A stretch of 64,000 nucleotides of DNA, from the NCBI GenBank assembly GCA_034769895.1, contig CM068375.1:254861542-254925541 (forward strand), read 5' to 3'. Shown here piece after piece: positions 18,559-30,569 of the stretch. Below the pieces are notes generated by a model that saw only the letters and a list, made by a program, of their open reading frames with translations, was not told the DNA's origin and did no database searches. The translations under genes and the position numbers were made by a program. Source of the DNA: Magicicada septendecula (lineage: Eukaryota > Arthropoda > Insecta > Hemiptera > Cicadidae). The number at the start of each line of letters is the position of its first letter. Position 1 is the first letter of the stretch.

Positions 18559-19917
18559 ATGGATCCCAGTCAGATGATGGAAGCTTTACAAACACTGCTG
18601 CGGCAGACACAGGGAGAAGCAGAAAGACGACAAAAAGAAGAACGAATACAAGAAAGAGAAGAAGCTGAGGAACGTCAGAAAGCACTAATGCAAGAAACAG
18701 AAGAAAGACAAAAAGAGGAACGCAGACAGGAGGCGGAAGAAGCAGAAAGACGACAAAAAGAAGAACGAAGACAGGAAAGAGAAGAGACAGAGGAACGGCG
18801 ACGACAGGAAACGGAAGATATCAAAGCATTAATACAGGAGCAGAAACAGATTCAAGAACACGGTACAGCAGAATTGGGTCTCCTACGAGGTGAGCTTAAT
18901 AAACAAGTTACTAAAATATCGGAGGCACAAGAATCAATGACATTAAAAATAGCTGAAGTAGAAAAATCTGTCTTGATTGTTGAAGAATCGATGTCTACAA
19001 AAATATCTGTTATAGAAGAATCTGTGTCAAATAAAATATCTGCAGTAGAAAACTCAATGGCAAACGTAAAAGAACAAATTAAAAGTGAAGTCGAACAGTG
19101 CATGAAGATTCAACCAAAACAAATTTCTGAACAGACTGTACCAGTGATAAAGACAGAAAAAGACACAGAAAATAAGTTAATAGAGAAAGTCACTTTGCCT
19201 GCAGTAGGGACAGTTCTTGTCAAAGCTCCAACCTTTGATGGAAGCAGCCACTGGGCAACGTACCTCCGCCAATTTGAAGCTGCTGCATCCGCAAATCATT
19301 GGACAGAGAAAGACGAGGCTGTTTCACTCGTTCTCTCATTAAAAGGACCCGCGGCAGAACTACTACAGAAAGTGCCACCTGACAGCCAGAACACCTATGC
19401 CGAGTTGATAAAAGCTCTAGAATTACGGTATGGTGATAAACATTTGCGAGATGTGTACTGCACCCAGTTGAGAGCAAGGCGACAGCATTCCGGGGAGAGT
19501 CTTCAAGAGTTTGAAGCAAGTATCGACAGACTAATTAGACTGGCCTATCCTGAAGCGCCAGAAGATTTTCGAACGCGTTTTGCGATGCAGACATTTACTG
19601 CCGGTGTCCGAGATAACGAACTACAGCAAGTGTTACGAATGGCAAGACACCAGAACAGTGCGGACGCCCTGGTACATGCTTTGCAATTTGAGGCCGCCAA
19701 ATCAGCGTCTGGTTGGACAAGTCATAAAGTGCGCGCGCTAAAAGATCGCGACGGCACAGACGATGAGGAAGAAGAACAAGGAACAGAGACTCGACGGTCG
19801 GCGCCACAGAATAAGGTAAGAAAGGATGGAAGACCGAAGTGTTATCGATGTGGGAAACCTGGACATCTACAACGAGATTGTCGGGTTAGAATTCAGCAGC
19901 AGGGAAACGAGCAATAG
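18559..19917 (+). CDS. gag: Gag polyprotein, unit 6
   Basis: 452 aa; private V123A in the first 11-residue coiled-coil repeat; H247. Confidence 0.92.
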   Translation: MDPSQMMEALQTLLRQTQGEAERRQKEERIQEREEAEERQKALMQETEERQKEERRQEAEEAERRQKEERRQEREETEERRRQETEDIKALIQEQKQIQEHGTAELGLLRGELNKQVTKISEAQESMTLKIAEVEKSVLIVEESMSTKISVIEESVSNKISAVENSMANVKEQIKSEVEQCMKIQPKQISEQTVPVIKTEKDTENKLIEKVTLPAVGTVLVKAPTFDGSSHWATYLRQFEAAASANHWTEKDEAVSLVLSLKGPAAELLQKVPPDSQNTYAELIKALELRYGDKHLRDVYCTQLRARRQHSGESLQEFEASIDRLIRLAYPEAPEDFRTRFAMQTFTAGVRDNELQQVLRMARHQNSADALVHALQFEAAKSASGWTSHKVRALKDRDGTDDEEEEQGTETRRSAPQNKVRKDGRPKCYRCGKPGHLQRDCRVRIQQQGNEQ

Positions 19918-20855
19918 TCGGTACAACGGGGCGTGTGCTGACTAACTGGAGGAACGAAGCCCCTAGAGAATACGCAATTTCTACACTTCAGAAAACCAGC
20001 GGGAGCTTGGTAGTTACCGGATTTGTTCAAGAAAGGCCAACCTCGATTACAGTTGACACAGGCGCAACAGTTTCTATTGTGCGCCCCGACGTGGTGAAAG
20101 ATCTCAAGCCAATCTGGTGCTCTTGCAGCTTGCGAACAGCTACTGGACGGCCTGTAAAAGTGTATGGAAAAGTGGAGATACACCTACGCCTCGGTAGACT
20201 TGAGTTTAATCATCAAGTACTTGTTGCAGACATTGTGGATGAAGCAATTCTTGGTGTGGACGTTATGAACGCATACGGATTTATAGTCGACTTCAAAAAC
20301 AATGTCTTGAGAATCGGAGGCGAAGAGGTAATGCTATCAACAATGACGACAGCAGAAAAATCGATGGACGTCATAAACCAAGTGGCCGTAACTGTTCCGC
20401 CAAACTCCGAAAAGATCATCATGGTTAGAACTGCGGTAGATACTAGGGGCAATCAGTGCTCTATATTCGAACCCCAGGTAGTCAGCACACCGGGCATACT
20501 AATTGCCAGAAGTTTAGTAAAACCTGACGAAACCGGAAATGTACCTATTAGAGTGGCGAATATTTTGGATCAAGCTATCACTTTACAAAGCAATACGCTC
20601 ATAGGCAAATTGACTCCTGTGGCCTGGGTAGCCGGAATAACGCAACGAAGAGCCAGTTCTTCGGATACTTCTAAATTACCAGAGGAACTACACGCATTAT
20701 TGAACAGATCTTCTAACGACCTCTCAAGTGGTGAGGTAAAAGAACTCGGACAGTTTTTACACGAATTCAAAGATTGTTTTGCAGTTCGGGGACAGTCACT
20801 GGGAAGAACCTCTCTTGTGGAACATCGCATCCCTACTCTCACTCAACAACAATAA
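19890..20855 (+). CDS. pro: Protease and RT start, unit 6
   Basis: Majority sequence (I100, M111, V152, V168), DTGA intact. Confidence 0.84.
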   Translation, partial: NSAAGKRAIVGTTGRVLTNWRNEAPREYAISTLQKTSGSLVVTGFVQERPTSITVDTGATVSIVRPDVVKDLKPIWCSCSLRTATGRPVKVYGKVEIHLRLGRLEFNHQVLVADIVDEAILGVDVMNAYGFIVDFKNNVLRIGGEEVMLSTMTTAEKSMDVINQVAVTVPPNSEKIIMVRTAVDTRGNQCSIFEPQVVSTPGILIARSLVKPDETGNVPIRVANILDQAITLQSNTLIGKLTPVAWVAGITQRRASSSDTSKLPEELHALLNRSSNDLSSGEVKELGQFLHEFKDCFAVRGQSLGRTSLVEHRIPTLTQQQ

Positions 20856-20922
20856 AAAACACAATGGAATACAACTGGGAATGCGGCATGGCTCGGATCC
20901 TACAACGATCAATAAACAAAAG

Positions 20923-21435
20923 GTTGTTGACGAGGACCAAACAGACTTGGATCAGCCAGTGGTATTTCGGTCATCAGTACATGACGCAACGGGAGTGATT
21001 CCAGCGAAACTAGTGGTTGCGCAAAAGACTCGCATCCTTGGGAACGTGGTGTTCGGATCACCTGAGACTCAGTCCCAAGAGCCAAAGAACTATTCCTCGC
21101 AATTAGAAAACCAACTGCGAGAAATGAATCGCTTGGTAAGAGGACGGCTCAAGATTGCCAGTGATAAAATGAAAACTCGGTATGACATTCGCAGCAATAG
21201 TGTGGGTTTCCAAGAAGGAGATCAGGTCTGGTTGTTCAATCCAAAGCGCCGTCGTGGTCGCTCACCTAAGCTTCAGTCTGACTGGGAAGGACCCTACACT
21301 GTAAAAAAAAGGATTAACGATGTTGTTTATCGGATTCAACAGGAAGGACAGCGAAAGTTCAAGGTCGTCCATCTAGATCGCCTGGCTAAATACAAACTTA
21401 GAGACGCTTTGCCAGTTCGGGACGAACAGGCTTAA
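20923..21435 (+). pseudogene. Integrase C-terminal fragment, unit 6
   Basis: Majority sequence, A8 run intact. Confidence 0.84.
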
Positions 21436-21446
21436 GGAGGGGGCAG

Positions 21447-22020
21447 TGCTACGACAGCACAGAACAATCTACGCGTTTATCGAATGTGCCAGAAAGATCT
21501 CGACGTAAGCGTGTGGTGTACGTGCTACTAGACGCATTTTGCGAGAATCGTCTCGACTGTGCCGGGCTTCGCTCGGACTGTGTCAAGGCCGTGTAATTAC
21601 GTAATTCACGAGAGATAAGACGCAGTTTGGAAGCTTCTGGTGTGTGAGCGTGACTATAAATACATCGGGTAGCGGCCTTAGTTTTCAGTTCAATGCGAGA
21701 TTTTTGACTGTGCGGTTCGAGAGTATTAGTGCGATATATTTACAGAGCGGTTCGAGTTATTACTGTGTACGTTCAAGTAGTTATTATTGAAGTGTTGCGT
21801 TTTATAATCAGACGGTATAATTGTAATACAATTGAGTTTTAATATTTGTGGACATTTTATTGCGTGTGTACAATTTTCATTTGATTTGTTGTAGAGACTG
21901 TGTTGTTAATTACGAACTGTTTTACTGTAACAATTAAAGGTGTGATTAGTGACTTAATTGGTGTCTTGTACTTATTTTGTTTCCACTGTACCTACGACGG
22001 TCGAGTAGACCGTCGTAACA
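21447..22020 (+). repeat. LTR of unit 7 (PBS 22022-22039)
   Basis: 574 bp, TATAAATA form. PPT at 21434-21446. Confidence 0.88.
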
Positions 22021-22109
22021 GTGGTGTCAGAAGTGGGATAGAACGGTTAACAGTGGAAACAGTGGACGCTTTGTACAAGACGAGTGTGATTCGTAATTAA
22101 TCAGTAAAC

Positions 22110-23468
22110 ATGGATCCCAGTCAGATGATGGAAGCTTTACAAACACTGCTGCGGCAGACACAGGGAGAAGCAGAAAGACGACAAAAAGAAGAACGAATAC
22201 AAGAAAGAGAAGAAGCTGAGGAACGTCAGAAAGCACTAATGCAAGAAACAGAAGAAAGACAAAAAGAGGAACGCAGACAGGAGGCGGAAGAAGCAGAAAG
22301 ACGACAAAAAGAAGAACGAAGACAGGAAAGAGAAGAGACAGAGGAACGGCGACGACAGGAAACGGAAGATATCAAAGCATTAATACAGGAGCAGAAACAG
22401 ATTCAAGAACACGGTACAGCAGAATTGGGTCTCCTACGAGGTGAGCTTAATAAACAAGTTACTAAAATATCGGAGGTACAAGAATCAATGAAATTAAAAA
22501 TAGCTGAAGTAGAAAAATCTGTCTTGATTGTTGAAGAATCGATGTCTACAAAAATATCTGTTATAGAAGAATCTGTGTCAAATAAAATATCTGCAGTAGA
22601 AAACTCAATGGCAAACGTAAAAGAACAAATTAAAAGTGAAGTCGAACAGTGCATGAAGATTCAACCAAAACAAATTTCTGAACAGACTGTACCAGTGATA
22701 AAGACAGAAAAAGACACAGAAAATAAGTTAATAGAGAAAGTCACTTTGCCTGCAGTAGGGACAGTTCTTGTCAAAGCTCCAACCTTTGATGGAAGCAGCC
22801 ACTGGGCAACGTACCTCCGCCAATTTGAAGCTGCTGCATCCGCAAATAATTGGACAGAGAAAGACGAGGCTGTTTCACTCGTTCTCTCATTAAAAGGACC
22901 CGCGGCAGAACTACTACAGAAAGTGCCACCTGACAGCCAGAACACCTATGCCGAGTTGATAAAAGCTCTAGAATTACGGTATGGTGATAAACATTTGCGA
23001 GATGTGTACTGCACCCAGTTGAGAGCAAGGCGACAGCATTCCGGGGAGAGTCTTCAAGAGTTTGAAGCAAGTATCGACAGACTAATTAGACTGGCCTATC
23101 CTGAAGCGCCAGAAGATTTTCGAACGCGTTTTGCGATGCAGACATTTACTGCCGGTGTCCGAGATAACGAACTACAGCAAGTGTTACGAATGGCAAGACA
23201 CCAGAACAGTGCGGACGCCCTGGTACATGCTTTGCAATTTGAGGCCGCCAAATCAGCGTCTGGTTGGACAAGTCATAAAGTGCGCGCGCTAAAAGATCGC
23301 GACGGCACAGACGATGAGGAAGAAGAACAAGGAACAGAGACTCGACGGTCGGCGCCACAGAATAAGGTAAGAAAGGATGGAAGACCGAAGTGTTATCGAT
23401 GTGGGAAACCTGGACATCTACAACGAGATTGTCGGGTTAGAATTCAGCAGCAGGGAAACGAGCAATAG
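22110..23468 (+). CDS. gag: Gag polyprotein, unit 7
   Basis: 452 aa; T128K (ACA to AAA), shared with units 8, 11 and 13, in the coiled coil; N247. Confidence 0.92.
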   Translation: MDPSQMMEALQTLLRQTQGEAERRQKEERIQEREEAEERQKALMQETEERQKEERRQEAEEAERRQKEERRQEREETEERRRQETEDIKALIQEQKQIQEHGTAELGLLRGELNKQVTKISEVQESMKLKIAEVEKSVLIVEESMSTKISVIEESVSNKISAVENSMANVKEQIKSEVEQCMKIQPKQISEQTVPVIKTEKDTENKLIEKVTLPAVGTVLVKAPTFDGSSHWATYLRQFEAAASANNWTEKDEAVSLVLSLKGPAAELLQKVPPDSQNTYAELIKALELRYGDKHLRDVYCTQLRARRQHSGESLQEFEASIDRLIRLAYPEAPEDFRTRFAMQTFTAGVRDNELQQVLRMARHQNSADALVHALQFEAAKSASGWTSHKVRALKDRDGTDDEEEEQGTETRRSAPQNKVRKDGRPKCYRCGKPGHLQRDCRVRIQQQGNEQ

Positions 23469-24406
23469 TCGGTACAACGGGGCGTGTGCTGACTAACTGG
23501 AGGAACGAAGCCCCTAGAGAATACGCAATTTCTACACTTCAGAAAACCAGCGGGAGCTTGGTAGTTACCGGATTTGTTCAAGAAAGGCCAACCTCGATTA
23601 CAGTTGACACAGGCGCAACAGTTTCTATTGTGCGCCCCGACGTGGTGAAAGATCTCAAGCCAATCTGGTGCTCTTGCAGCTTGCGAACAGCTACTGGACG
23701 GCCTGTAAAAGTGTATGGAAAAGTGGAGATACACCTACGCCTCGGTAGACTTGAGTTTAATCATCAAGTACTTGTTGCAGACATTGTGGATGAAGCAATT
23801 CTTGGTGTGGACGTTATGAACGCATACGGATTTATAGTCGACTTCAAAAACAATGTCTTGAGAATCGGAGGCGAAGAGGTAATGCTATCAACAATGACGA
23901 CAGCAGAAAAATCGATGGACGTCATAAACCAAGTGGCCGTAACTGTTCCGCCAAACTCCGAAAAGATCATCATGGTTAGAACTGCGGTAGATACTAGGGG
24001 CAATCAGTGCTCTATATTCGAACCCCAGGTAGTCAGCACACCGGGCATACTAATTGCCAGAAGTTTAGTAAAACCTGACGAAACCGGAAATGTACCTATT
24101 AGAGTGGCGAATATTTTGGATCAAGCTATCACTTTACAAAGCAATACGCTCATAGGCAAATTGACTCCTGTGGCCTGGGTAGCCGGAATAACGCAACGAA
24201 GAGCCAGTTCTTCGGATACTTCTAAATTACCAGAGGAACTACACGCATTATTGAACAGATCTTCTAACGACCTCTCAAGTGGTGAGGTAAAAGAACTCGG
24301 ACAGTTTTTACACGAATTCAAAGATTGTTTTGCAGTTCGGGGACAGTCACTGGGAAGAACCTCTCTTGTGGAACATCGCATCCCTACTCTCACTCAACAA
24401 CAATAA
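23441..24406 (+). CDS. pro: Protease and RT start, unit 7
   Basis: Majority sequence, DTGA intact. Confidence 0.84.
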   Translation, partial: NSAAGKRAIVGTTGRVLTNWRNEAPREYAISTLQKTSGSLVVTGFVQERPTSITVDTGATVSIVRPDVVKDLKPIWCSCSLRTATGRPVKVYGKVEIHLRLGRLEFNHQVLVADIVDEAILGVDVMNAYGFIVDFKNNVLRIGGEEVMLSTMTTAEKSMDVINQVAVTVPPNSEKIIMVRTAVDTRGNQCSIFEPQVVSTPGILIARSLVKPDETGNVPIRVANILDQAITLQSNTLIGKLTPVAWVAGITQRRASSSDTSKLPEELHALLNRSSNDLSSGEVKELGQFLHEFKDCFAVRGQSLGRTSLVEHRIPTLTQQQ

Positions 24407-24473
24407 AAAACACAATGGAATACAACTGGGAATGCGGCATGGCTCGGATCCTACAACGATCAATAAACAAAAG

Positions 24474-24986
24474 GTTGTTGACGAGGACCAAACAGACTTG
24501 GATCAGCCAGTGGTATTTCGGTCATCAGTACATGACGCAACGGGAGTGATTCCAGCGAAACTAGTGGTTGCGCAAAAGACTCGCATCCTTGGGAACGTGG
24601 TGTTCGGATCACCTGAGACTCAGTCCCAAGAGCCAAAGAACTATTCCTCGCAATTAGAAAACCAACTGCGAGAAATGAATCGCTTGGTAAGAGGACGGCT
24701 CAAGATTGCCAGTGATAAAATGAAAACTCGGTATGACATTCGCAGCAATAGTGTGGGTTTCCAAGAAGGAGATCAGGTCTGGTTGTTCAATCCAAAGCGC
24801 CGTCGTGGTCGCTCACCTAAGCTTCAGTCTGACTGGGAAGGACCCTACACTGTAAAAAAAAGGATTAACGATGTTGTTTATCGGATTCAACAGGAAGGAC
24901 AGCGAAAGTTCAAGGTCGTCCATCTAGATCGCCTGGCTAAATACAAACTTAGAGACGCTTTGCCAGTTCGGGACGAACAGGCTTAA
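24474..24986 (+). pseudogene. Integrase C-terminal fragment, unit 7
   Basis: Majority sequence, A8 run intact. Confidence 0.84.
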
Positions 24987-24997
24987 GGAGGGGGCAG

Positions 24998-25571
24998 TGC
25001 TACGACAGCACAGAACAATCTACGCGTTTATCGAATGTGCCAGAAAGATCTCGACGTAAGCGTGTGGTGTACGTGCTACTAGACGCATTTTGCGAGAATC
25101 GTCTCGACTGTGCCGGGCTTCGCTCGGACTGTGTCAAGGCCGTGTAATTACGTAATTCACGAGAGATAAGACGCAGTTTGGAAGCTTCTGGTGTGTGAGC
25201 GTGACTATAAATACATCGGGTAGCGGCCTTAGTTTTCAGTTCAATGCGAGATTTTTGACTGTGCGGTTCGAGAGTATTAGTGCGATATATTTACAGAGCG
25301 GTTCGAGTTATTACTGTGTACGTTCAAGTAGTTATTATTGAAGTGTTGCGTTTTATAATCAGACGGTATAATTGTAATACAATTGAGTTTTAATATTTGT
25401 GGACATTTTATTGCGTGTGTACAATTTTCATTTGATTTGTTGTAGAGACTGTGTTGTTAATTACGAACTGTTTTACTGTAACAATTAAAGGTGTGATTAG
25501 TGACTTAATTGGTGTCTTGTACTTATTTTGTTTCCACTGTACCTACGACGGTCGAGTAGACCGTCGTAACA
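24998..25571 (+). repeat. LTR of unit 8 (PBS 25573-25590)
   Basis: 574 bp, TATAAATA form. PPT at 24985-24997. Confidence 0.88.
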
Positions 25572-25660
25572 GTGGTGTCAGAAGTGGGATAGAACGGTTA
25601 ACAGTGGAAACAGTGGACGCTTTGTACAAGACGAGTGTGATTCGTAATTAATCAGTAAAC

Positions 25661-27019
25661 ATGGATCCCAGTCAGATGATGGAAGCTTTACAAACACTGC
25701 TGCGGCAGACACAGGGAGAAGCAGAAAGACGACAAAAAGAAGAACGAATACAAGAAAGAGAAGAAGCTGAGGAACGTCAGAAAGCACTAATGCAAGAAAC
25801 AGAAGAAAGACAAAAAGAGGAACGCAGACAGGAGGCGGAAGAAGCAGAAAGACGACAAAAAGAAGAACGAAGACAGGAAAGAGAAGAGACAGAGGAACGG
25901 CGACGACAGGAAACGGAAGATATCAAAGCATTAATACAGGAGCAGAAACAGATTCAAGAACACGGTACAGCAGAATTGGGTCTCCTACGAGGTGAGCTTA
26001 ATAAACAAGTTACTAAAATATCGGAGGTACAAGAATCAATGAAATTAAAAATAGCTGAAGTAGAAAAATCTGTCTTGATTGTTGAAGAATCGATGTCTAC
26101 AAAAATATCTGTTATAGAAGAATCTGTGTCAAATAAAATATCTGCAGTAGAAAACTCAATGGCAAACGTAAAAGAACAAATTAAAAGTGAAGTCGAACAG
26201 TGCATGAAGATTCAACCAAAACAAATTTCTGAACAGACTGTACCAGTGATAAAGACAGAAAAAGACACAGAAAATAAGTTAATAGAGAAAGTCACTTTGC
26301 CTGCAGTAGGGACAGTTCTTGTCAAAGCTCCAACCTTTGATGGAAGCAGCCACTGGGCAACGTACCTCCGCCAATTTGAAGCTGCTGCATCCGCAAATCA
26401 TTGGACAGAGAAAGACGAGGCTGTTTCACTCGTTCTCTCATTAAAAGGACCCGCGGCAGAACTACTACAGAAAGTGCCACCTGACAGCCAGAACACCTAT
26501 GCCGAGTTGATAAAAGCTCTAGAATTACGGTATGGTGATAAACATTTGCGAGATGTGTACTGCACCCAGTTGAGAGCAAGGCGACAGCATTCCGGGGAGA
26601 GTCTTCAAGAGTTTGAAGCAAGTATCGACAGACTAATTAGACTGGCCTATCCTGAAGCGCCAGAAGATTTTCGAACGCGTTTTGCGATGCAGACATTTAC
26701 TGCCGGTGTCCGAGATAACGAACTACAGCAAGTGTTACGAATGGCAAGACACCAGAACAGTGCGGACGCCCTGGTACATGCTTTGCAATTTGAGGCCGCC
26801 AAATCAGCGTCTGGTTGGACAAGTCATAAAGTGCGCGCGCTAAAAGATCGCGACGGCACAGACGATGAGGAAGAAGAACAAGGAACAGAGACTCGACGGT
26901 CGGCGCCACAGAATAAGGTAAGAAAGGATGGAAGACCGAAGTGTTATCGATGTGGGAAACCTGGACATCTACAACGAGATTGTCGGGTTAGAATTCAGCA
27001 GCAGGGAAACGAGCAATAG
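25661..27019 (+). CDS. gag: Gag polyprotein, unit 8
   Basis: 452 aa; the only copy combining K128 with H247, which are otherwise on different units, so probably a recombinant. Confidence 0.92.
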   Translation: MDPSQMMEALQTLLRQTQGEAERRQKEERIQEREEAEERQKALMQETEERQKEERRQEAEEAERRQKEERRQEREETEERRRQETEDIKALIQEQKQIQEHGTAELGLLRGELNKQVTKISEVQESMKLKIAEVEKSVLIVEESMSTKISVIEESVSNKISAVENSMANVKEQIKSEVEQCMKIQPKQISEQTVPVIKTEKDTENKLIEKVTLPAVGTVLVKAPTFDGSSHWATYLRQFEAAASANHWTEKDEAVSLVLSLKGPAAELLQKVPPDSQNTYAELIKALELRYGDKHLRDVYCTQLRARRQHSGESLQEFEASIDRLIRLAYPEAPEDFRTRFAMQTFTAGVRDNELQQVLRMARHQNSADALVHALQFEAAKSASGWTSHKVRALKDRDGTDDEEEEQGTETRRSAPQNKVRKDGRPKCYRCGKPGHLQRDCRVRIQQQGNEQ

Positions 27020-27957
27020 TCGGTACAACGGGGCGTGTGCTGACTAACTGGAGGAACGAAGCCCCTAGAGAATACGCAATTTCTACACTTCAGAAAACCA
27101 GCGGGAGCTTGGTAGTTACCGGATTTGTTCAAGAAAGGCCAACCTCGATTACAGTTGACACAGGCGCAACAGTTTCTATTGTGCGCCCCGACGTGGTGAA
27201 AGATCTCAAGCCAATCTGGTGCTCTTGCAGCTTGCGAACAGCTACTGGACGGCCTGTAAAAGTGTATGGAAAAGTGGAGATACACCTACGCCTCGGTAGA
27301 CTTGAGTTTAATCATCAAGTACTTGTTGCAGACTTTGTGGATGAAGCAATTCTTGGTGTGGACGTTATGAACGCATACGGATTTATAGTCGACTTCAAAA
27401 ACAATGTCTTGAGAATCGGAGGCGAAGAGGTAATGCTATCAACAATGACGACAGCAGAAAAATCGATGGACGTCATAAACCAAGTGGCCGTAACTGTTCC
27501 GCCAAACTCCGAAAAGATCATCATGGTTAGAACTGCGGTAGATACTAGGGGCAATCAGTGCTCTATATTCGAACCCCAGGTAGTCAGCACACCGGGCATA
27601 CTAATTGCCAGAAGTTTAGTAAAACCTGACGAAACCGGAAATGTACCTATTAGAGTGGCGAATATTTTGGATCAAGCTATCACTTTACAAAGCAATACGC
27701 TCATAGGCAAATTGACTCCTGTGGCCTGGGTAGCCGGAATAACGCAACGAAGAGCCAGTTCTTCGGATACTTCTAAATTACCAGAGGAACTACACGCATT
27801 ATTGAACAGATCTTCTAACGACCTCTCAAGTGGTGAGGTAAAAGAACTCGGACAGTTTTTACACGAATTCAAAGATTGTTTTGCAGTTCGGGGACAGTCA
27901 CTGGGAAGAACCTCTCTTGTGGAACATCGCATCCCTACTCTCACTCAACAACAATAA
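26992..27957 (+). CDS. pro: Protease and RT start, unit 8
   Basis: I100F close to the ILG motif, shared with units 11 and 18. DTGA intact. Confidence 0.84.
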   Translation, partial: NSAAGKRAIVGTTGRVLTNWRNEAPREYAISTLQKTSGSLVVTGFVQERPTSITVDTGATVSIVRPDVVKDLKPIWCSCSLRTATGRPVKVYGKVEIHLRLGRLEFNHQVLVADFVDEAILGVDVMNAYGFIVDFKNNVLRIGGEEVMLSTMTTAEKSMDVINQVAVTVPPNSEKIIMVRTAVDTRGNQCSIFEPQVVSTPGILIARSLVKPDETGNVPIRVANILDQAITLQSNTLIGKLTPVAWVAGITQRRASSSDTSKLPEELHALLNRSSNDLSSGEVKELGQFLHEFKDCFAVRGQSLGRTSLVEHRIPTLTQQQ

Positions 27958-28024
27958 AAAACACAATGGAATACAACTGGGAATGCGGCATGGCTCGGAT
28001 CCTACAACGATCAATAAACAAAAG

Positions 28025-28536
28025 GTTGTTGACGAGGACCAAACAGACTTGGATCAGCCAGTGGTATTTCGGTCATCAGTACATGACGCAACGGGAGTGA
28101 TTCCAGCGAAACTAGTGGTTGCGCAAAAGACTCGCATCCTTGGGAACGTGGTGTTCGGATCACCTGAGACTCAGTCCCAAGAGCCAAAGAACTATTCCTC
28201 GCAATTAGAAAACCAACTGCGAGAAATGAATCGCTTGGTAAGAGGACGGCTCAAGATTGCCAGTGATAAAATGAAAACTCGGTATGACATTCGCAGCAAT
28301 AGTGTGGGTTTCCAAGAAGGAGATCAGGTCTGGTTGTTCAATCCAAAGCGCCGTCGTGGTCGCTCACCTAAGCTTCAGTCTAACTGGGAAGGACCCTACA
28401 CTGTAAAAAAAGGATTAACGATGTTGTTTATCGGATTCAACAGGAAGGACAGCGAAAGTTCAAGGTCGTCCATCTAGATCGCCTGGCTAAATACAAACTT
28501 AGAGACGCTTTGCCAGTTCGGGACGAACAGGCTTAA
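28025..28536 (+). pseudogene. Integrase C-terminal fragment, unit 8 (frameshifted)
   Basis: The A8 run is A7 here (28405-28411). The frame shifts right after GPYTVKK and ends early at 28477, losing INDVVYRIQ and VVHLDRL. The residue before the Trp of WEGPY is Asn, not Asp, as in units 9, 11 and 16-18. Confidence 0.84.
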
Positions 28537-28547
28537 GGAGGGGGCAG

Positions 28548-29121
28548 TGCTACGACAGCACAGAACAATCTACGCGTTTATCGAATGTGCCAGAAAGATC
28601 TCGACGTAAGCGTGTGGTGTACGTGCTACTAGACGCATTTTGCGAGAATCGTCTCGACTGTGCCGGGCTTCGCTCGGACTGTGTAAAGGCCGTGTAATTA
28701 CGTAATTCACGAGAGATAAGACGCAGTTTGGAAGCTTCTGGTGTGTGAGCGTGACTATAAATACATCGGGTAGCGGCCTTAGTTTTCAGTTCAATGCGAG
28801 ATTTTTGACTGTGCGGTTCGAGAGTATTAGTGCGATATATTTACAGAGCGGTTCGAGTTATTACTGTGTACGTTCAAGTAGTTATTATTGAAGTGTTGCG
28901 TTTTATAATCAGACGGTATAATTGTAATACAATTGAGTTTTAATATTTGTGGACATTTTATTGCGTGTGTACAATTTTCATTTGATTTGTTGTAGAGACT
29001 GTGTTGTTAATTACGAACTGTTTTACTGTAACAATTAAAGGTGTGATTAGTGACTTAATTGGTGTCTTGTACTTATTTTGTTTCCACTGTACCTACGACG
29101 GTCGAGTAGACCGTCGTAACA
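28548..29121 (+). repeat. LTR of unit 9 (PBS 29123-29140)
   Basis: 574 bp, TATAAATA form. C-to-A at 28685 in U3 (GTGTAAAGG), shared only with unit 10. PPT at 28535-28547. Confidence 0.88.
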
Positions 29122-29210
29122 GTGGTGTCAGAAGTGGGATAGAACGGTTAACAGTGGAAACAGTGGACGCTTTGTACAAGACGAGTGTGATTCGTAATTA
29201 ATCAGTAAAC

Positions 29211-30569
29211 ATGGATCCCAGTCAGATGATGGAAGCTTTACAAACACTGCTGCGGCAGACACAGGGAGAAGCAGAAAGACGACAAAAAGAAGAACGAATA
29301 CAAGAAAGAGAAGAAGCTGAGGAACGTCAGAAAGCACTAATGCAAGAAACAGAAGAAAGACAAAAAGAGGAACGCAGACAGGAGGCGGAAGAAGCAGAAA
29401 GACGACAAAAAGAAGAACGAAGACAGGAAAGAGAAGAGACAGAGGAACGGCGACGACAGGAAACGGAAGATATCAAAGCATTAATACAGGAGCAGAAACA
29501 GATTCAAGAACACGGTACAGCAGAATTGGGTCTCCTACGAGGTGAGCTTAATAAACAAGTTACTAAAATATCGGAGGTACAAGAATCAATGACATTAAAA
29601 ATAGCTGAAGTAGAAAAATCTGTCTTGATTGTTGAAGAATCGATGTCTACAAAAATATCTGTTATAGAAGAATCTGTGTCAAATAAAATATCTGCAGTAG
29701 AAAACTCAATGGCAAACGTAAAAGAACAAATTAAAAGTGAAGTCGAACAGTGCATGAAGATTCAACCAAAACAAATTTCTGAACAGACTGTACCAGTGAT
29801 AAAGACAGAAAAAGACACAGAAAATAAGTTAATAGAGAAAGTCACTTTGCCTGCAGTAGGGACAGTTCTTGTCAAAGCTCCAACCTTTGATGGAAGCAGC
29901 CACTGGGCAACGTACCTCCGCCAATTTGAAGCTGCTGCATCCGCAAATAATTGGACAGAGAAAGACGAGGCTGTTTCACTCGTTCTCTCATTAAAAGGAC
30001 CCGCGGCAGAACTACTACAGAAAGTGCCACCTGACAGCCAGAACACCTATGCCGAGTTGATAAAAGCTCTAGAATTACGGTATGGTGATAAACATTTGCG
30101 AGATGTGTACTGCACCCAGTTGAGAGCAAGGCGACAGCATTCCGGGGAGAGTCTTCAAGAGTTTGAAGCAAGTATCGACAGACTAATTAGACTGGCCTAT
30201 CCTGAAGCGCCAGAAGATTTTCGAACGCGTTTTGCGATGCAGACATTTACTGCCGGTGTCCGAGATAACGAACTACAGCAAGTGTTACGAATGGCAAGAC
30301 ACCAGAACAGTGCGGACGCCCTGGTACATGCTTTGCAATTTGAGGCCGCCAAATCAGCGTCTGGTTGGACAAGTCATAAAGTGCGCGCGCTAAAAGATCG
30401 CGACGGCACAGACGATGAGGAAGAAGAACAAGGAACAGAGACTCGACGGTCGGCGCCACAGAATAAGGTAAGAAAGGATGGAAGACCGAAGTGTTATCGA
30501 TGTGGGAAACCTGGACATCTACAACGAGATTGTCGGGTTAGAATTCAGCAGCAGGGAAACGAGCAATAG
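29211..30569 (+). CDS. gag: Gag polyprotein, unit 9
   Basis: 452 aa, majority sequence (D87, T128, N247). Confidence 0.92.
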   Translation: MDPSQMMEALQTLLRQTQGEAERRQKEERIQEREEAEERQKALMQETEERQKEERRQEAEEAERRQKEERRQEREETEERRRQETEDIKALIQEQKQIQEHGTAELGLLRGELNKQVTKISEVQESMTLKIAEVEKSVLIVEESMSTKISVIEESVSNKISAVENSMANVKEQIKSEVEQCMKIQPKQISEQTVPVIKTEKDTENKLIEKVTLPAVGTVLVKAPTFDGSSHWATYLRQFEAAASANNWTEKDEAVSLVLSLKGPAAELLQKVPPDSQNTYAELIKALELRYGDKHLRDVYCTQLRARRQHSGESLQEFEASIDRLIRLAYPEAPEDFRTRFAMQTFTAGVRDNELQQVLRMARHQNSADALVHALQFEAAKSASGWTSHKVRALKDRDGTDDEEEEQGTETRRSAPQNKVRKDGRPKCYRCGKPGHLQRDCRVRIQQQGNEQ